Origin: Hexactinellida sp. DTS-2022
Taxonomy: Eukaryota; Porifera; Hexactinellida
DNA length: 64,000 bases
Direction of reading: 5' to 3'
Assembly: GCA_028753945.1 (NCBI GenBank)
Contig: JAPNXP010000001.1
Span: 11,398,501-11,462,500, forward strand
Made by a program: the position numbers and the translations under genes. The notes below the pieces were generated by a model, which saw only the letters and a list, made by a program, of their open reading frames with translations, had not been told where the DNA came from and did not search any database. Positions 33,323 to 45,488 of this stretch are shown here, one piece after another. How positions within the stretch are numbered: position 1 is the first letter of the stretch; each line of letters starts with the position of its first letter.

Positions 33323-34120
33323 ATTCAAAGTAAATCAGATTTTTTATGAGCATCCTTTATAGACGGTCTATAAAAGCCAGTACAAACTAAGCAAAAATTT
33401 GTAGACCGTCTATAAATTCTGTATCAGAGATGATATGGATCGATTTAGAATTTGTAGTACATCCGAACCAAATTTGTTGGGTTCCACTCAATTTAACTTA
33501 GTTTAAATATGTTCACCCGAACCAATTAGGTCCGAGTAGAACTTTTCCAGCGATGTTTCCAGTGGGTCCAAACATGCCGGAAATTTTCTCAAAGAGTTCA
33601 GAATCAACAAAAATAGCAATCCATGGTAGATCCATCCAAAATATCACGAAACAACACCAAAAAATCACCGAATTTTATGCCGGGGTGGGACAGCTTAACA
33701 GTGGCAGCACCGGCATGGTCGACGCCTATGTATTCTATTTAAGTGAAAGTAGGCACCTATTTATCAATTGATAATATTTTGCTCCCCCCGTAAATTGTTG
33801 AAAGGGGACAATTTTAATGGTGCGGATGTTACCGTGCCCTCTGGATAAAAAATATGTTAGAAATTTAGGATATTTATATTATTTAGTATGAACTTGTTAC
33901 TCTATTTGTTCCATGAATGGTTACAAATCGATATCTGGGTATCTCGCAATCAAAAAAATTTCAGGGGGCAAGCCCCCAAGAGCCCCCAAATGGGTCGCTT
34001 GCTACCCTCGCTCCGCGCCCCCCCCCAACTTTAACTTTAATACTTATAAAACTTCGCGCCCATGATTCGAACAGTTATACCAGTCCCTGGATATGTATTT
34101 CTCCTAATGAATGAACTACA
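33323..34120. other. Gene-free region
   Basis: No gene is recognised. A short inverted pair ATAGACGGTCTATAAA / TTTGTAGACCGTCTATAAA lies at 33359-33417. Poly-C with CAAGCCCCCAAGAGCCCCC at 33960-34035 looks like the G/C-run interior of a CAGGGGGC-type element. The 72-residue frame at 33553-33771 has no recognisable features and I do not call it. Confidence 0.4.
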
Positions 34121-34121
34121 G

Positions 34122-34308
34122 TAAAACTCGGTTAGTACGTACGTACGTACGTCGACTTAGTACGTACTACTATTTTTAAGGAAGTTTATAAAACAGTATG
34201 AATTTCTATGTAGGATAAACTCGGTTAGCACGTGCACTTGGGTAATACATATACTTATTTTGCATTCATGATGGTACGCAAATACCGCAATAACCGAGTT
34301 CTACTGTA
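34122..34308. mobile_element. Tigger-like MITE (CAGTAAAACTCGGTTAG ends)
   Basis: Left terminus CAGTAAAACTCGGTTAGTAC and right terminus AATAACCGAGTTCTACTG are inverted copies of each other, with TA to the right and CTA to the left. A CGTACGTACGTACG run lies near the left end. Non-coding. Confidence 0.75.
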
Positions 34309-34763
34309 CACAAATACTATACTCTTAAGTATGTTGGTAATGAACACCGAGCGAATATTTTTAGACATTCGAGCCCTCTAGAAATGTGCCCAGGGTAATA
34401 GCCAAGGTGCAGGAATTCTTAGCAATTGCACAAGGATTTGTATGTATTAAGTTGACAGGGATGGAAAGTGCGACTAGTATCATGCGAAACTTACTGTCAT
34501 CCTCGAGTCGATCATATAATTTCATCGCAAAGGATTTAGGCGCGTTTAATTATAATTAGCCAGGAGGAAACTTTAATGAGAGTTAGAGACTGAAAATGTC
34601 GATTATGACTGAGTTAAGTCATTCGAAATATTTATTAAACTAGATTGAGAAAAGAAATTAACTTTGGACTGTAATTTCACATATAAAACCTAATCGTAAC
34701 GATTACACACAAATCACGCAGTAATAACTATTGAGACAGGTAACGCAAGCCTAAACAGGGAGG
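34309..34763. other. Actin 3' flank
   Basis: No gene. On the minus strand an AATAAA (34636-34631) lies about 130 bases past the actin stop, a good poly(A) signal candidate. Confidence 0.5.
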
Positions 34764-35924
<1,161 letters not shown>

Positions 35925-35989
35925 TTAGCGAAGAATTAAGTGGGAATTGCTAAGGGAGTTTCTGAGATAATAAAACCACGCAGATTTCT

Positions 35990-36001
35990 GACTTTATATA
36001 A
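35990..36001 (-). promoter_or_regulatory. TATA box of the actin gene
   Basis: On the minus strand the sequence TTATATAAAGTC lies about 100 bases upstream of the actin ATG. Allowing for a 5' UTR this is at a reasonable core-promoter distance. The same region is partly conserved in the duplicate at 36371-36629. Confidence 0.6.
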
Positions 36002-36082
36002 TAAAGCTGAGAACTCAACCATCAGTAAAATGCCTATATATGGAGAAAACGAGAAACATACATAGATTGAGATAAATTATCT

Positions 36083-36092
36083 CCTTATATGG
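36083..36092. promoter_or_regulatory. CArG box (SRF site) upstream of actin
   Basis: CCTTATATGG is a perfect CC(A/T)6GG consensus about 190 bases upstream of the actin ATG. A near-match with a seven-base core, CCTATATATGG, lies at 36033-36043. SRF binding to CArG boxes is the established control of animal actin promoters. Confidence 0.7.
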
Positions 36093-36370
36093 AAATAATT
36101 TGGTAGATTTAATCTGATCTACCAAAATTGTATAGTTTGCAATTTTTGGATGATGGAAAGATCAATTACATGCAAGATCTTACTGTGATCATAATTGATA
36201 GTTCGGGGTTCAAATTGCAATGGGTGAGTGAATCGAGTTACATCGTGCTAGATAACTCCTGCCTGATGAACCAAGACGTGGATTCATGATAATTTCAGAT
36301 TGGAGTTCACAATTAGGTCCCTTTAAATGGATTTCAACTTAGGTGTTGTCATATGCTAGGAGTTACTATA

Positions 36371-36629
36371 CCGGGGGCGTCATAGCCAGCGAATCAGCTT
36401 TGCACATGCCAAAACCGTTATCTATCTACGACCAAAGCTGCAACATAATCGTCTCCCATTGTGGATAGTTTATTACGAAAGAGTCAGTTTAGAGATGAAA
36501 GTGCGAATTTGCTAACGGAGTTTCTGAGATAATAAAACTACACAAATATCGGACTTTAAATAATGAAGCTGGAAACTTAATCAAAAGTAAATTTCTATAC
36601 ATGGGAAAACGAGAAACTACTACTGTTCC
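36371..36629 (-). pseudogene. Truncated duplicate of actin promoter, 5' UTR and first codons
   Basis: The segment matches 35810-36058 (actin codons 1 to about 28, leader and proximal promoter) in the same orientation. The start codon is kept (CCCATTGTGGATAG on the plus strand). The coding part carries a four-base insertion within the GTAGATAACGG region and several single-base losses, and it ends after about 25-28 codons. It cannot encode actin. Confidence 0.85.
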
Positions 36630-36632
36630 TAT

Positions 36633-37075
36633 TAATTGTTGTAAGGATCCTTTCATAGAATGATCCCTACAACAGTTAATTCTAATTATTAAGGCCACTG
36701 TTTGTGGGAATCTTGTTTCAGCTCCACCGCCCGCGTCAAATTTCACTCCCGCACGAATATTGTCATTATTGTCATTATTCCCATTATTACATCTACATTT
36801 CAAAGTAAGGCCACTGTTCGTTACCAATTTACTGTAGGACACACTCTAAAATAGCCATAATTAGCTAGTAACAAAATCAGAACCTATAACAAGCATTATT
36901 ACCCAACGATTGCATATTTTATCAATAAGCTCTCACAAATTAGAATATTTGCTCAGATAATTATTAACTATGTCGTCATCAAATAATGAGATAATGATAA
37001 TGAGATGCCGCCCGCCCGCATCCTCTGATAGACTTCTTGTGGAGCTGAAACAATATTGTCATTAACAGTGGCCTA
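36633..37075. mobile_element. TIR element with AGGCCACTGTT ends, plus adjacent small palindrome
   Basis: 36691 onward reads AAGGCCACTGTTTGTGGGAA then TCTTGTTTCAGCTCCAC. The right end near 37040-37075 is its inverted form (GTGGAGCTGAAACAATATTG, then CAGTGGCCT). An internal AAGGCCACTGTTCG copy lies at 36808. A 50-base palindrome (AATTGTTGTAAGGATC / GATCCCTACAACAGTTAATT) sits immediately left, at 36633-36684. Non-coding. Confidence 0.65.
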
Positions 37076-37210
37076 ATAGATAAACTATTAACCATAGTCA
37101 CACACCAGTTTAATTAATTGTTTTATTAATCGATACAGTATATCTCCAAAATATTGCAAATTATAGAAACAAGATAGACAAGTGGATATTATAATACTAT
37201 TAAATAAAAC

Positions 37211-37676
37211 TAATTTACCTCTCCCAATTTAAACTCATTAGCAAAGAGGCTACTAGTATAGAATGAATCTAAAATATCCAAAATTATATGGGTTTCAAAT
37301 AGCATAATCTTACTGTTTTCCTTTTTATTGAGAGGCCTAGACGCTTTCATGCTGTAATCCAATAATATTACTAGCTGACATTAATGTGGCCTATGTTTAG
37401 GTCGCAAGTATATTATTAATTCTTTTTGCACCACCCACATAGGATTCCTTCAAAGTTGGCAAAGTTTACAATAAAAAAGCGTCAAAAAATAACTAAAATT
37501 GAATCTTGCTATGCTATTTGGAATTTGGTTTGTTTAAATAGTACTGCATACCATGGATCTCCAAATATGCTACGGATTTTGATAATCTTAAGGATTCTAT
37601 ATAGTTTCTTTACTTTAATCTGATTTCAACCTAAATCACCATGCATTTGTTAAAATGCAAATTAGACTGTGCATGT
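37211..37676. repeat. Dispersed repeat, copy 2 (uninterrupted)
   Basis: This is the intact counterpart of 32274-32965, in direct orientation about 4.9 kb apart. The actin gene lies between the two copies. No coding potential or terminal repeats are visible, so the class is unknown. Confidence 0.7.
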
Positions 37677-38049
37677 CCTACTTAATATACGGCTAGATAT
37701 GACACCGAGAAGGCCAGTTTCTAATTTTCATTTTAGGATAAACTATGCCTCCTATTGTTGTTATTTGGGTTGTATATGGGGTAATCAACCATTGCGAGTC
37801 CATTAGAACCACTTTTGAGAATCTCAAATTTGTGGTTAAGCTATTTAGACGCCTAAATTAGCTAAATAGCTTAACCACAAATTTGAGATTCTCAAAAGTG
37901 GTTCTAATGGACTCGCAATGGTTGATTACCCCATATACAAGCCAAATAACAACAATAGGAGGCATAGTTTATCCTAAAATGAAAATTAGAAACTGGCCTT
38001 CTCGTTTTATGGCCTTCTCGGTGACATATCTAGCCGTATATTAAGTAGG
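37677..38049. repeat. Foldback palindrome (0.37 kb)
   Basis: The arms run CCTACTTAATATACGGCTAG to its inverted form, with near-perfect pairing through AGTGGTTCTAATGGACTCG to a small loop at about 37852-37865. The right arm contains an extra short duplication (GAGAAGGCCATAAAACGAGA, about 37995-38020). It abuts the P-element-like pseudogene, so it may be that element's inverted terminal region. Confidence 0.83.
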
Positions 38050-38124
38050 CCATGGCACAGACAACTATCCTCTAAATGTAAATCTTTTTTAAGTTATTCT
38101 CTTCTGATCAGAAAACATTGCAAG

Positions 38125-39436
38125 TTGCAACCATTGGTCCCTCATCCTCTTTGTGCAAACAAATCACTTATTCTTATGTTTGATTTTGTGCATATAGTAA
38201 AGACAATTCGTAACAATACGCTAAATTTGATAAATTATAATCAGACTTTGATCTACCCAAAGCTCGAAGATTTTCTGCCAACTTACACTCGATATCCTCT
38301 AAACCTACAGACTGCCTCCTTCACTGATATTTGTCAGATTTATAGGATAGAGCAGAACAGCATTACAAAACTTGCACCGCGTCTCACAGCCAAAGCATGT
38401 TGGCCTTCGAAGTTAGAGCGACAAAATGTTAAATTTGCTCTCCGAATTTTCGACGACTCTACCAGCGCAGCCCTCAAGATTTGCAACGAACCTCGCCTCG
38501 AACGTTTCAAAAACCATACCGCTGAATTCGTCGGTATCATCGTTATGGTCTGGAAATTGTTTAATGTTAATCGGCCGAACAAAGACAAACGTTTGAATGA
38601 CGAACTAGTCTCTAATGATTCTAGATTTGAGCTCATTAATTGCATTGTTAATTGGCTCACTGCCTGGAGATCATTCCCGGAAAACATGGCAAATTGAGTC
38701 CACAGACATTCACTTCCTTCAAACATACTTGTGAAGCGCTACCGATTCTAGTCAACCATTTAACTTCTCGATGTGGATTTTCCTACGTACTTACTTATTT
38801 CTTACAAACAGATCCGCTAGAACACCACTTCGGATTGTATAGAATGATGTCTGGCTCAAATTATCATGTTTCCTTTAGTCAGATTCTCGAAATAGACGCC
38901 GACTCAAAGTCTCTAGCATCCTGAAGCTATTTTCACAACAGCCTTGTAAAGAATATAATTTAAAATCTTTCTTCAAATCATTCACCTCAGACGAAGCCGC
39001 CAATGATTCTCATACCGACCTAAATCCATTTCTTTCAAAGCTACAAGATATGTTTACTGTCATTCTTGACAATGAGACCATCCAATCTTTGGCTTTTATT
39101 GCAGGTTACTGTGTCCATCAATTTTTCAAGAGTCAGAAGTTTCAGAATTACCGACTCTGTTTAGATTTCCTAACCGCTGACAGAGATCTGTTATTCGATC
39201 CAGAGGAGTCTATAAAATACAAGCTTATTGAAATCTTGGACCGGGGTTCTTTGAAGTGGCCATCAGATTCAGTCTTAGATTCTATCATCACTGTTTGGCG
39301 GATTCTAATAACATTGAAACAGGATGTCGATATATGGACACAGTTTGTCAGTGGAAAACCTCGCGCGATTCTAGTAGAATTGTCAATTAGAACCGTTGAA
39401 GATACGGTTAGATACCTCGAGCGAAACATGGCGTAA
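38125..39436 (+). pseudogene. P-element-like transposase remnant
   Basis: Three consecutive segments in different frames (38125-38697, about 38685-38905, about 38905-39436) form one degraded protein. The first has LMFDFVHIVKTIRNN, the P-element/THAP9 type catalytic-region motif. The second has KLSPQTFTSFKHTCEAL and TYFLQTDPLEHHFG, like the conserved DPLE(x)xFG block of THAP9. The third has QSLAFIAGYCVHQFFK. Frame changes at about 38690 and 38905 break it, and the N-terminal THAP finger is absent. It starts 75 bases after a foldback palindrome. Confidence 0.75.
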
Positions 39437-41127
39437 CAGATGCTTGCTTTCCAATTCTGATGGTTGGGAAGTGTTACGGAAATTAGTTTGTGGCTTCAAA
39501 CTGCCTTATCTCTAACTTTGTTAACAATTTTAACTCACAAGTAGCTTCACGAGAAGATAGCCGTAAATTAAAGAAGTTTAAAGTTCAATAATATGTTAAT
39601 TAACGATTCGTGTCAAGTAGTATATTCGTAGGTGTATTGGCTCTGTGTGGCGAAAATATGTGTTGATTATTGGTTTACTATGTTTATTTCCTTTATTAAT
39701 TATAGAATACCGATTGTCATCAGTAGAATAATGTTAAATCTAACGCTATTTCAGCCTAAAATAATAAGGAATATAAATTGCACGGATTTTTACGATATTT
39801 TTACAGACACTGCGGAAGGATGGTATCTATCGAGGGGACTTGGGTTTTCATCGATCCGATCATTATTTCCAGAGTTATGACTGTTTTAGTAGAGCAGCTT
39901 TTAATATTAAAACGCGGTTTTATAACTCCAAAGGTGTTGCCCACGTTAAAATAACTATTTATTGTATTTACAACGTTTCAATATTCGGACATATGATAGT
40001 CTGACAAAATTTTTGCACAAATTTTTTTAGATAAAAGTGGAAATTGCAAAAGTTATAGCCCTTCGGCGGTCTTCAGGGTACGGATTCTTAACTAATTTGT
40101 AACTCAGAGAGGAAAAGAGATAAATTCAAGTTAGACTAGTGAAAAATGATCAGAAGACATGGTTTCCCATATGTGAATAATACATTTTGTGAGCCTAGGA
40201 CGCACCGTTTTCGATATTGCCCTATATGGTAGTGTGAATGTGACCAATTTAGATGACACATGCAAATTTGTATCTCCTAAACGGGAGACTCTAGAGCTTA
40301 GCTCTAAATTACTAATCACATTGATGTATCATTTCTAAACCATTGCAAAGTCAAAAATCACTCAAAACCAAATGGTTACCTTGCTAATAATCTCGAATGC
40401 CCATATATGGATGTGTCATGAGAGAGAAAATCCAAATTCAAAAGTGAACTGGAGCTTAGTTCTAACTTTCAGACACTATCAGTGATTGAATTCCAGCAAG
40501 ATGGCCTATTTTAATTCCTACCCGAATCAATATTCTTCGCTGTAGACGTGTCGAAAATCCTCTCTGCCACTTGAAAACCACCGTAACTAATTATAGCATG
40601 CCACTATTTCAAAGCTTAGTTTTGGGGAACTTTTTGAAATTTTATCGCTGAGATTTGGAATATAGCACTATAATAAGTAAACTAAGACCTGCTACAGTTC
40701 CGATTGTCCGATTTCGTACATAATTAAAATCTAGACACCTTTGGGAGCAAGAATGTGGCTCAAATGTGGGAAAACCGTCCGTTTTTTCTAAAATGGAGCA
40801 ATTCCGATGAAAAATTTGACTTTTTGATATTAGCACTTTCCTAGCTAACCTCAAGGGGATGTAGTAGAATGGATTTGAGTGATTCGATGTTTTCAAATCT
40901 TCAGAACTAAGCTTTTGGTACTATATTATTCTCTATGGGAGCTTAAATATAGAATTTCAAAAAAAATCAGTACTTAGAAGAAGCCTTATATTAGAGCACT
41001 AGTAGTCTTAAAATAGCTTACATATATACGCTGATTAGAACTGAAAATATCAGCTTACTAGGATAAACGAGTAGTGTGTTATATACTCACTCCATGCATT
41101 TGGGCTGAAATAGCGTTCTATTAGAAC
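39437..41127. other. Gene-free AT-rich interval
   Basis: I see no gene, RNA gene or repeat family here. Frames of 62-84 codons occur on both strands without recognisable motifs or consistent composition. Confidence 0.4.
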
Positions 41128-41395
41128 TACCTTATTATAGGAAATTAACGCGCCATGAAATTAACGCGAATTTCTCCAAATCGCGTTAATTTCCTTGACC
41201 TTAATTTCCTGCTATTTAGCAAAATTATACAATGGATGGGCAAAGTTCCGAGCTACATATTTTCAGATGTGCAACTAGTTTGAAAGGATATACCATGTTT
41301 TGAAAATGTTCAGCTCCAATTCGCTTTAATTTCATGGAGCGTTAATTTCCTTCGCGTTAATTACATGGCGCGTTAATTTCCTATAATAAGGTAAT
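41128..41395. mobile_element. AATTAACGCG-family TIR element
   Basis: ACCTTATTATAGGAAATTAA and its inverted form TTAATTTCCTATAATAAGGT are the termini. Subterminal GAAATTAACGCG words repeat in each arm. A further right-end fragment lies at 41459-41486. The shorter relative is at 5258-5350. Confidence 0.8.
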
Positions 41396-41498
41396 TACAT
41401 GGCACTCAGTTTTATGTTATTTTAAATATGACTTCTTTTTAATCCATGGTGTTTTACTGTCGCGTTAATTTCCTATAATAAGGTAAATACAATTAGGG

Positions 41499-41668
41499 AA
41501 TCCTTATATAGAGCTGAGCTTTGTAGAGTTCAGATTTTATCCCATACTAAAAGCCCAGGCTTACTTTCTAAAGGTCAATTTCGAACTCTGGAAAAAAACT
41601 GACCTTTCTCAGTGCATGAATACACATACTGAAAAACTGAACTCTACAAAGCTCAGCTCTATATAAGT
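41499..41668. mobile_element. Small inverted-repeat element
   Basis: CTTATATAGAGCTGAGCTTT then GTAGAGTTCAG at the left reappears inverted at the right end (CTGAACTCTACAAAGCTCAG). About 170 bases, non-coding. Confidence 0.75.
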
Positions 41669-41695
41669 AATTTCATACAATTATATGTTAGCATA

Positions 41696-41842
41696 GCAGT
41701 AGACAAGGGGGGGGGCTTTGGGGGGCTTAAGCCCCCCCCCCAAAAAAAATCCTATTAATTCAAATTGATCATAATAATTTATAGTTTGGTCATAATCTAA
41801 AGTAATCCCCCCCAAACTAAAAATGTTGTCTACGCCCCTGGT
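41696..41842. repeat. Poly-G/poly-C inverted-repeat fragment
   Basis: CAGTAGACAAGGGGGGGGGC and the partly inverted TTGTCTACGCCCCTGG bracket a G-run, a GGCTTAAGCC palindrome and C-runs. It resembles the G-rich CAGGGG-type MITEs elsewhere but is degraded. It lies 58 bases before the MBT gene. Confidence 0.5.
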
Positions 41843-41899
41843 TAGTGTATATTATTATGTATCATTGTAGTACAGCTCTCATTACATTTGCTTTGAATA

Positions 41900-43387
41900 A
41901 TGAGCGAAGAAGACAGTACAGAGCAGAAGGAGGACTGCGATTACGATGGGTTTGGCGCCTGGGTCTGCGAGGCCTATGTGAGTGGGTCTCGGGACCTCCC
42001 TCCCTCCCCTAGGAACTTGTTCCGGCCGGAAATGGGTATCGAGTTGAATGAGAAGAATTATCCGTACATGTGGTGTGTGGGGTCTATTGCCCGCGTTAGT
42101 GGGGATTTTGTGTTTATACATTTTGACGGCTGGAGTGAGGGATGGGATGTCTGGTACCGATGGGACGCGCCTGAGATTCGTCCAGTCGGTACTTGTCAAG
42201 CTATTGGACATGAGGTCCATCCTCCATACCAAGGAGACGATGCTGACACCTGGAAGAGGACTGGAAATTTGGATTCCTATCTCGCTGCTAAGAATAGTGT
42301 TGCAGCTCCTATAGAGGCATTCTCAAAGCTGTTTGTATCAGAGGTCAGTGAGTGTTCTATGATACAGTCTCTATTTGTACTCTCGGCCAACAGTGTAGCC
42401 TCAGTTGCCCACTGCTACATCGGACTGAGACACATTATCGGCCCATACCTGGAGGCGAAACTGAAGCATACCAAAGTATGCACGATCTGCTCTACTGCCT
42501 ATCTGCTAGGTTACAAGTGTGTTAAGGCTTTCACGCTGCAGGGGCAACTTAGATCGCCTGAAGGGAGACTGAGCCAAACCGGATCAGTTTGCTCTCTGCC
42601 CTGTTTAGCTTATTTCAAGGAATGGTTTATCGGTAATTTGCCTCAAGAGAAATGTACGATTTCTCTAAAATACCAGCATGAAAGGACTATAGATTCCCCG
42701 TTTGACCATTTGTTTACCAAATCTTCTCGCGTGTGCACAATACCCTCTCCGCAAATTTCTGATATGCCGTCTGTTGAGAATCTGTTCCGACCTGGAATGA
42801 AGATTGAAGCTGTCGATCCCAATTTCCCTACTATGTACTGTCCTTGTACAATTCTGCGTTCCTCTGGGGATGACGTTTTCATTAACTTTGATGGGTGGGG
42901 CCACTCCTGGGATATCTGGTTCTACTGGTATTCTCCTCTCATTCGTTCCATTGGTACCACTGAGTCGTTATATAACACCCTTACTGATTGCTTTATCGTA
43001 ACAGATAATACATTTGATTGGCAGAAGTATTTGAAAGCTACAAATTCCATTGCAGCGCCACCTAATGCATTTTCTGAACTCCTCATTTGTGAGTTTTCCA
43101 CTACGAGTGATGTTGCTCCTCTTAACTTATTAGCTACCAATACTGTATTGGAATTCAGGGACAAGTTCAAGTTCTCTAATTGTACACGAATATTCCCGTT
43201 TCAAATCAACGGTAAACCCTTCCAAGTGAAGGAGTGTTCCATTTGTAAGAAACTCTACTACAAAGGCTGGTTGGCTATACCAGCTTTCACGGTCCCCAAG
43301 TACCACCATTCATCTGAGACAGCTAAGCTCTGCTCTAGGCACTGTCTCAAGGAGTTCCATAGGAGCAGCAACGGTCCTTTTGTGTAA
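41900..43387 (+). CDS. Two-module MBT-domain protein with paired Cys clusters
   Basis: Intronless frame of 495 residues built from one module repeated twice. Each has an MBT core: residues about 38-105, NLFRPEMGIE then FVFIHFDGWSEGWDVWY and IRPVGTC; residues about 292-357, NLFRPGMKIEAVDPNFP then VFINFDGWGHSWDIWF and IRSIGTT. A YLxAxNSxAAPxxAFS helix follows (DSYLAAKNSVAAPIEAFSKL; KYLKATNSIAAPPNAFSELL). Then comes a CxxC...CxxxC pair (CTIC at about 194 with CSLPC at about 229; CSIC at about 442 with CSRHC at about 476). MBT repeats read mono/dimethyl-lysine marks on histones, with the aromatic cage in the FDGW/WY region. The Cys pairs suggest a zinc fold. A nuclear chromatin reader is likely, but I do not recognise an established orthologue. 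Confidence 0.85.
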   Translation: MSEEDSTEQKEDCDYDGFGAWVCEAYVSGSRDLPPSPRNLFRPEMGIELNEKNYPYMWCVGSIARVSGDFVFIHFDGWSEGWDVWYRWDAPEIRPVGTCQAIGHEVHPPYQGDDADTWKRTGNLDSYLAAKNSVAAPIEAFSKLFVSEVSECSMIQSLFVLSANSVASVAHCYIGLRHIIGPYLEAKLKHTKVCTICSTAYLLGYKCVKAFTLQGQLRSPEGRLSQTGSVCSLPCLAYFKEWFIGNLPQEKCTISLKYQHERTIDSPFDHLFTKSSRVCTIPSPQISDMPSVENLFRPGMKIEAVDPNFPTMYCPCTILRSSGDDVFINFDGWGHSWDIWFYWYSPLIRSIGTTESLYNTLTDCFIVTDNTFDWQKYLKATNSIAAPPNAFSELLICEFSTTSDVAPLNLLATNTVLEFRDKFKFSNCTRIFPFQINGKPFQVKECSICKKLYYKGWLAIPAFTVPKYHHSSETAKLCSRHCLKEFHRSSNGPFV

Positions 43388-43512
43388 TTACAAAAAATGT
43401 TTGCATTTTTACTGTCAAATACTGTAAATTAGATTAATTTGTACAGTAAATTCTCGTTGTATATTTTCCCCAGACAGATAAAGTAGTTGATTTATTCCTC
43501 GCTTAATATTAG
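43388..43512. other. Short 3' flank of the MBT gene
   Basis: A CAGTAAATTCTCGTTGTATA fragment at 43444 is the left end of a CAGT-type element. No poly(A) signal stands out. Confidence 0.3.
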
Positions 43513-45345
43513 CAGGGACTTCTTTAATATAGGGACTGTAAACTTCGTTTTACGGTAAAATTAGCGTAGGCCTAAAACAGTATTGGTACTTATTGTAACC
43601 CGTAATCCGCTAATGCGAGACACAGGAAATGTATTATTGTCGTATAGGAAGTCATATTTTGGGAGTCCAACGGTAATATTGGTTAATCGAAAATATTTGT
43701 GGAATGTAAGTTATGCGATGTTCACACCTTTCCATATATGGTAATATTGTTAAAATCTCGAGATTAGTTAACTTTATCCATATTAAATTTATTATTGGCG
43801 AATGGGAATGGGAATTCATATTTAGGGACTCAGTAGATCGCATTGATTTACCTAAGGCGTTCCCCTTAGCATATATTATTATTTTGGCACTCTCCACAGG
43901 AGGATTGCCCCGACCCTGTTTTGTAGTTTAGCTAATTCTTACCTATCAGATATCTGTAATTATGTTGTTTATTAAAAAATCTTGATAAGTTTCTTTCAAA
44001 TCTATTCCTTTTTATTCTGACTAATCCTAATGATTATGATAAATAAATTCAGATAATAAATAATCCCATACATAATCCCATACTCTGAATTTATTTATTG
44101 GAGCAAGGTTCCTTCCGTTGAGATGATCAAATTATTACAATTACTAGGACTATTTTGAACTCTAATTATAGAATATATAGTATATGAATTATTATTAACT
44201 AGTAAATAGTAATACTACTTCACTTATTTATGTACTAATATTCTTTGTCCCGCCAAACTTCCTTATGTCCCACCAAAGACTTGCTATAGGTTGGCATTGG
44301 CAAGTATGAGATAGGCTAAGGGGAACGCCTTAGGTAAATCAATGCGATCTACTGAGTCCCTAAATATGAATTCCCATTCCCATTCGCCAATAATAAATTT
44401 CATATGGATAAAGCTAACTAATCTCGAGATTTTAACAAAATTACCATATATGGAAAGGTGTGAACATCGCATAACTTATATTCCACACATATTTTCGATA
44501 AACCAATATGGCCGTTGGACTCCCAAAATATGATTTCCTATACGACAATAATACATTTCATATGCATAAAGCTAACTAATCTCGAGATTTTAACAATACA
44601 GTGGAACCCCGCGTATCGGGGCAGTAGGTTGGGAATTTGCTTTTTTCCCATTAAAAATAACCCCGCGTATCGGGGCGCCATTCACTTATCGGGGCACTCC
44701 ACCGAAGATTATTTTCTCTTGAGTAACATTTTTTTAACTTTTGAGCAGCTTAGTATTCTTTGTCATGGCCGCTAAGCGTTCACACTCACGCTAGAGACTC
44801 GTGCTGAGGTAATCGAGGGAGTTTTTCAACAACAAAAAAATTCTGTGGTTATCATGGATTTGTGACTCCTACTGTAGCCTGTGTAGGTAAAGTACAATGT
44901 GAAATTGTAATGTGTAGTAATGCTTAAATATCAGCTTAACTCTAGGTTTTGACTATATGTGTATGATTTGTTGTGTAGGTGCTAATTTAATTGTTTTAAC
45001 CAAACATATTGGAATTCTCTTAGAACCCCGCGTATCGGGGCACTCCCTCGTATCGGGGCGCTGAGCGCTTGGACGGAGGTGCCCCGATACGCGGGGTTCC
45101 ACTGTATTACCATATATGGAAGGGTGTGAACATCGCATAGCTTACATTCCACAGATATTTTCGATAAACCAATATGACCGTTGGACTCCCAAAATATAAC
45201 TTCCTATATACGACAATAATACATTTCCTGTGTCTCGCATTAGCGGATTACGGGATCGGGATATCAATTAGTACCAATACTGTTTAGGCCTACGCTAATT
45301 TACCGTAAAAGGAAGTTTACAGTCCCTATATTAAAGAAGTCCCTG
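43513..45345. mobile_element. Compound TIR element with duplicated right arm
   Basis: The left end CAGGGACTTCTTTAATATAG is inverted at the right end (CTATATTAAAGAAGTCCCTG). Inverted homology covers several hundred bases: GCGTAGGCCTAAAACAG, GCTAATGCGAGACACAGG, TTTTGGGAGTCCAACGG, CCATATATGG, ATCTCGAGATTAG and others. The inner part of the right arm occurs twice (44300-44560 and 44560-45230), so the right side has a partial tandem duplication. A Tigger-like element interrupts the second copy at 44599. No transposase is encoded. Confidence 0.75.
44599..45104. mobile_element. Tigger-like element (CAGTGGAACCCCGCGTATCGG ends)
   Basis: CAGTGGAACCCCGCGTATCG and its inverted form CGATACGCGGGGTTCCACTG bound 506 bases with TA on both sides. 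Inner copies of CCCGCGTATCGGGGC occur near both ends. No transposase frame remains. Confidence 0.87.
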
Positions 45346-45488
45346 TCAATACATAATTAATGAATGGCATTAAACTCAAGATGGTTTTAGTTTAAGATAG
45401 AAAGAAGCTTGAAAATTATCAGTCGTTCCTTTGTCCCGTAACAACTTGATAAATGGGTGTAAACACCTTGAGGCGTTCATGACATGTC

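Noticed and set aside
36489-36842. 117-codon minus-strand frame
   Set aside because: It spans the actin promoter duplicate and the end of a TIR element; no protein-like composition.
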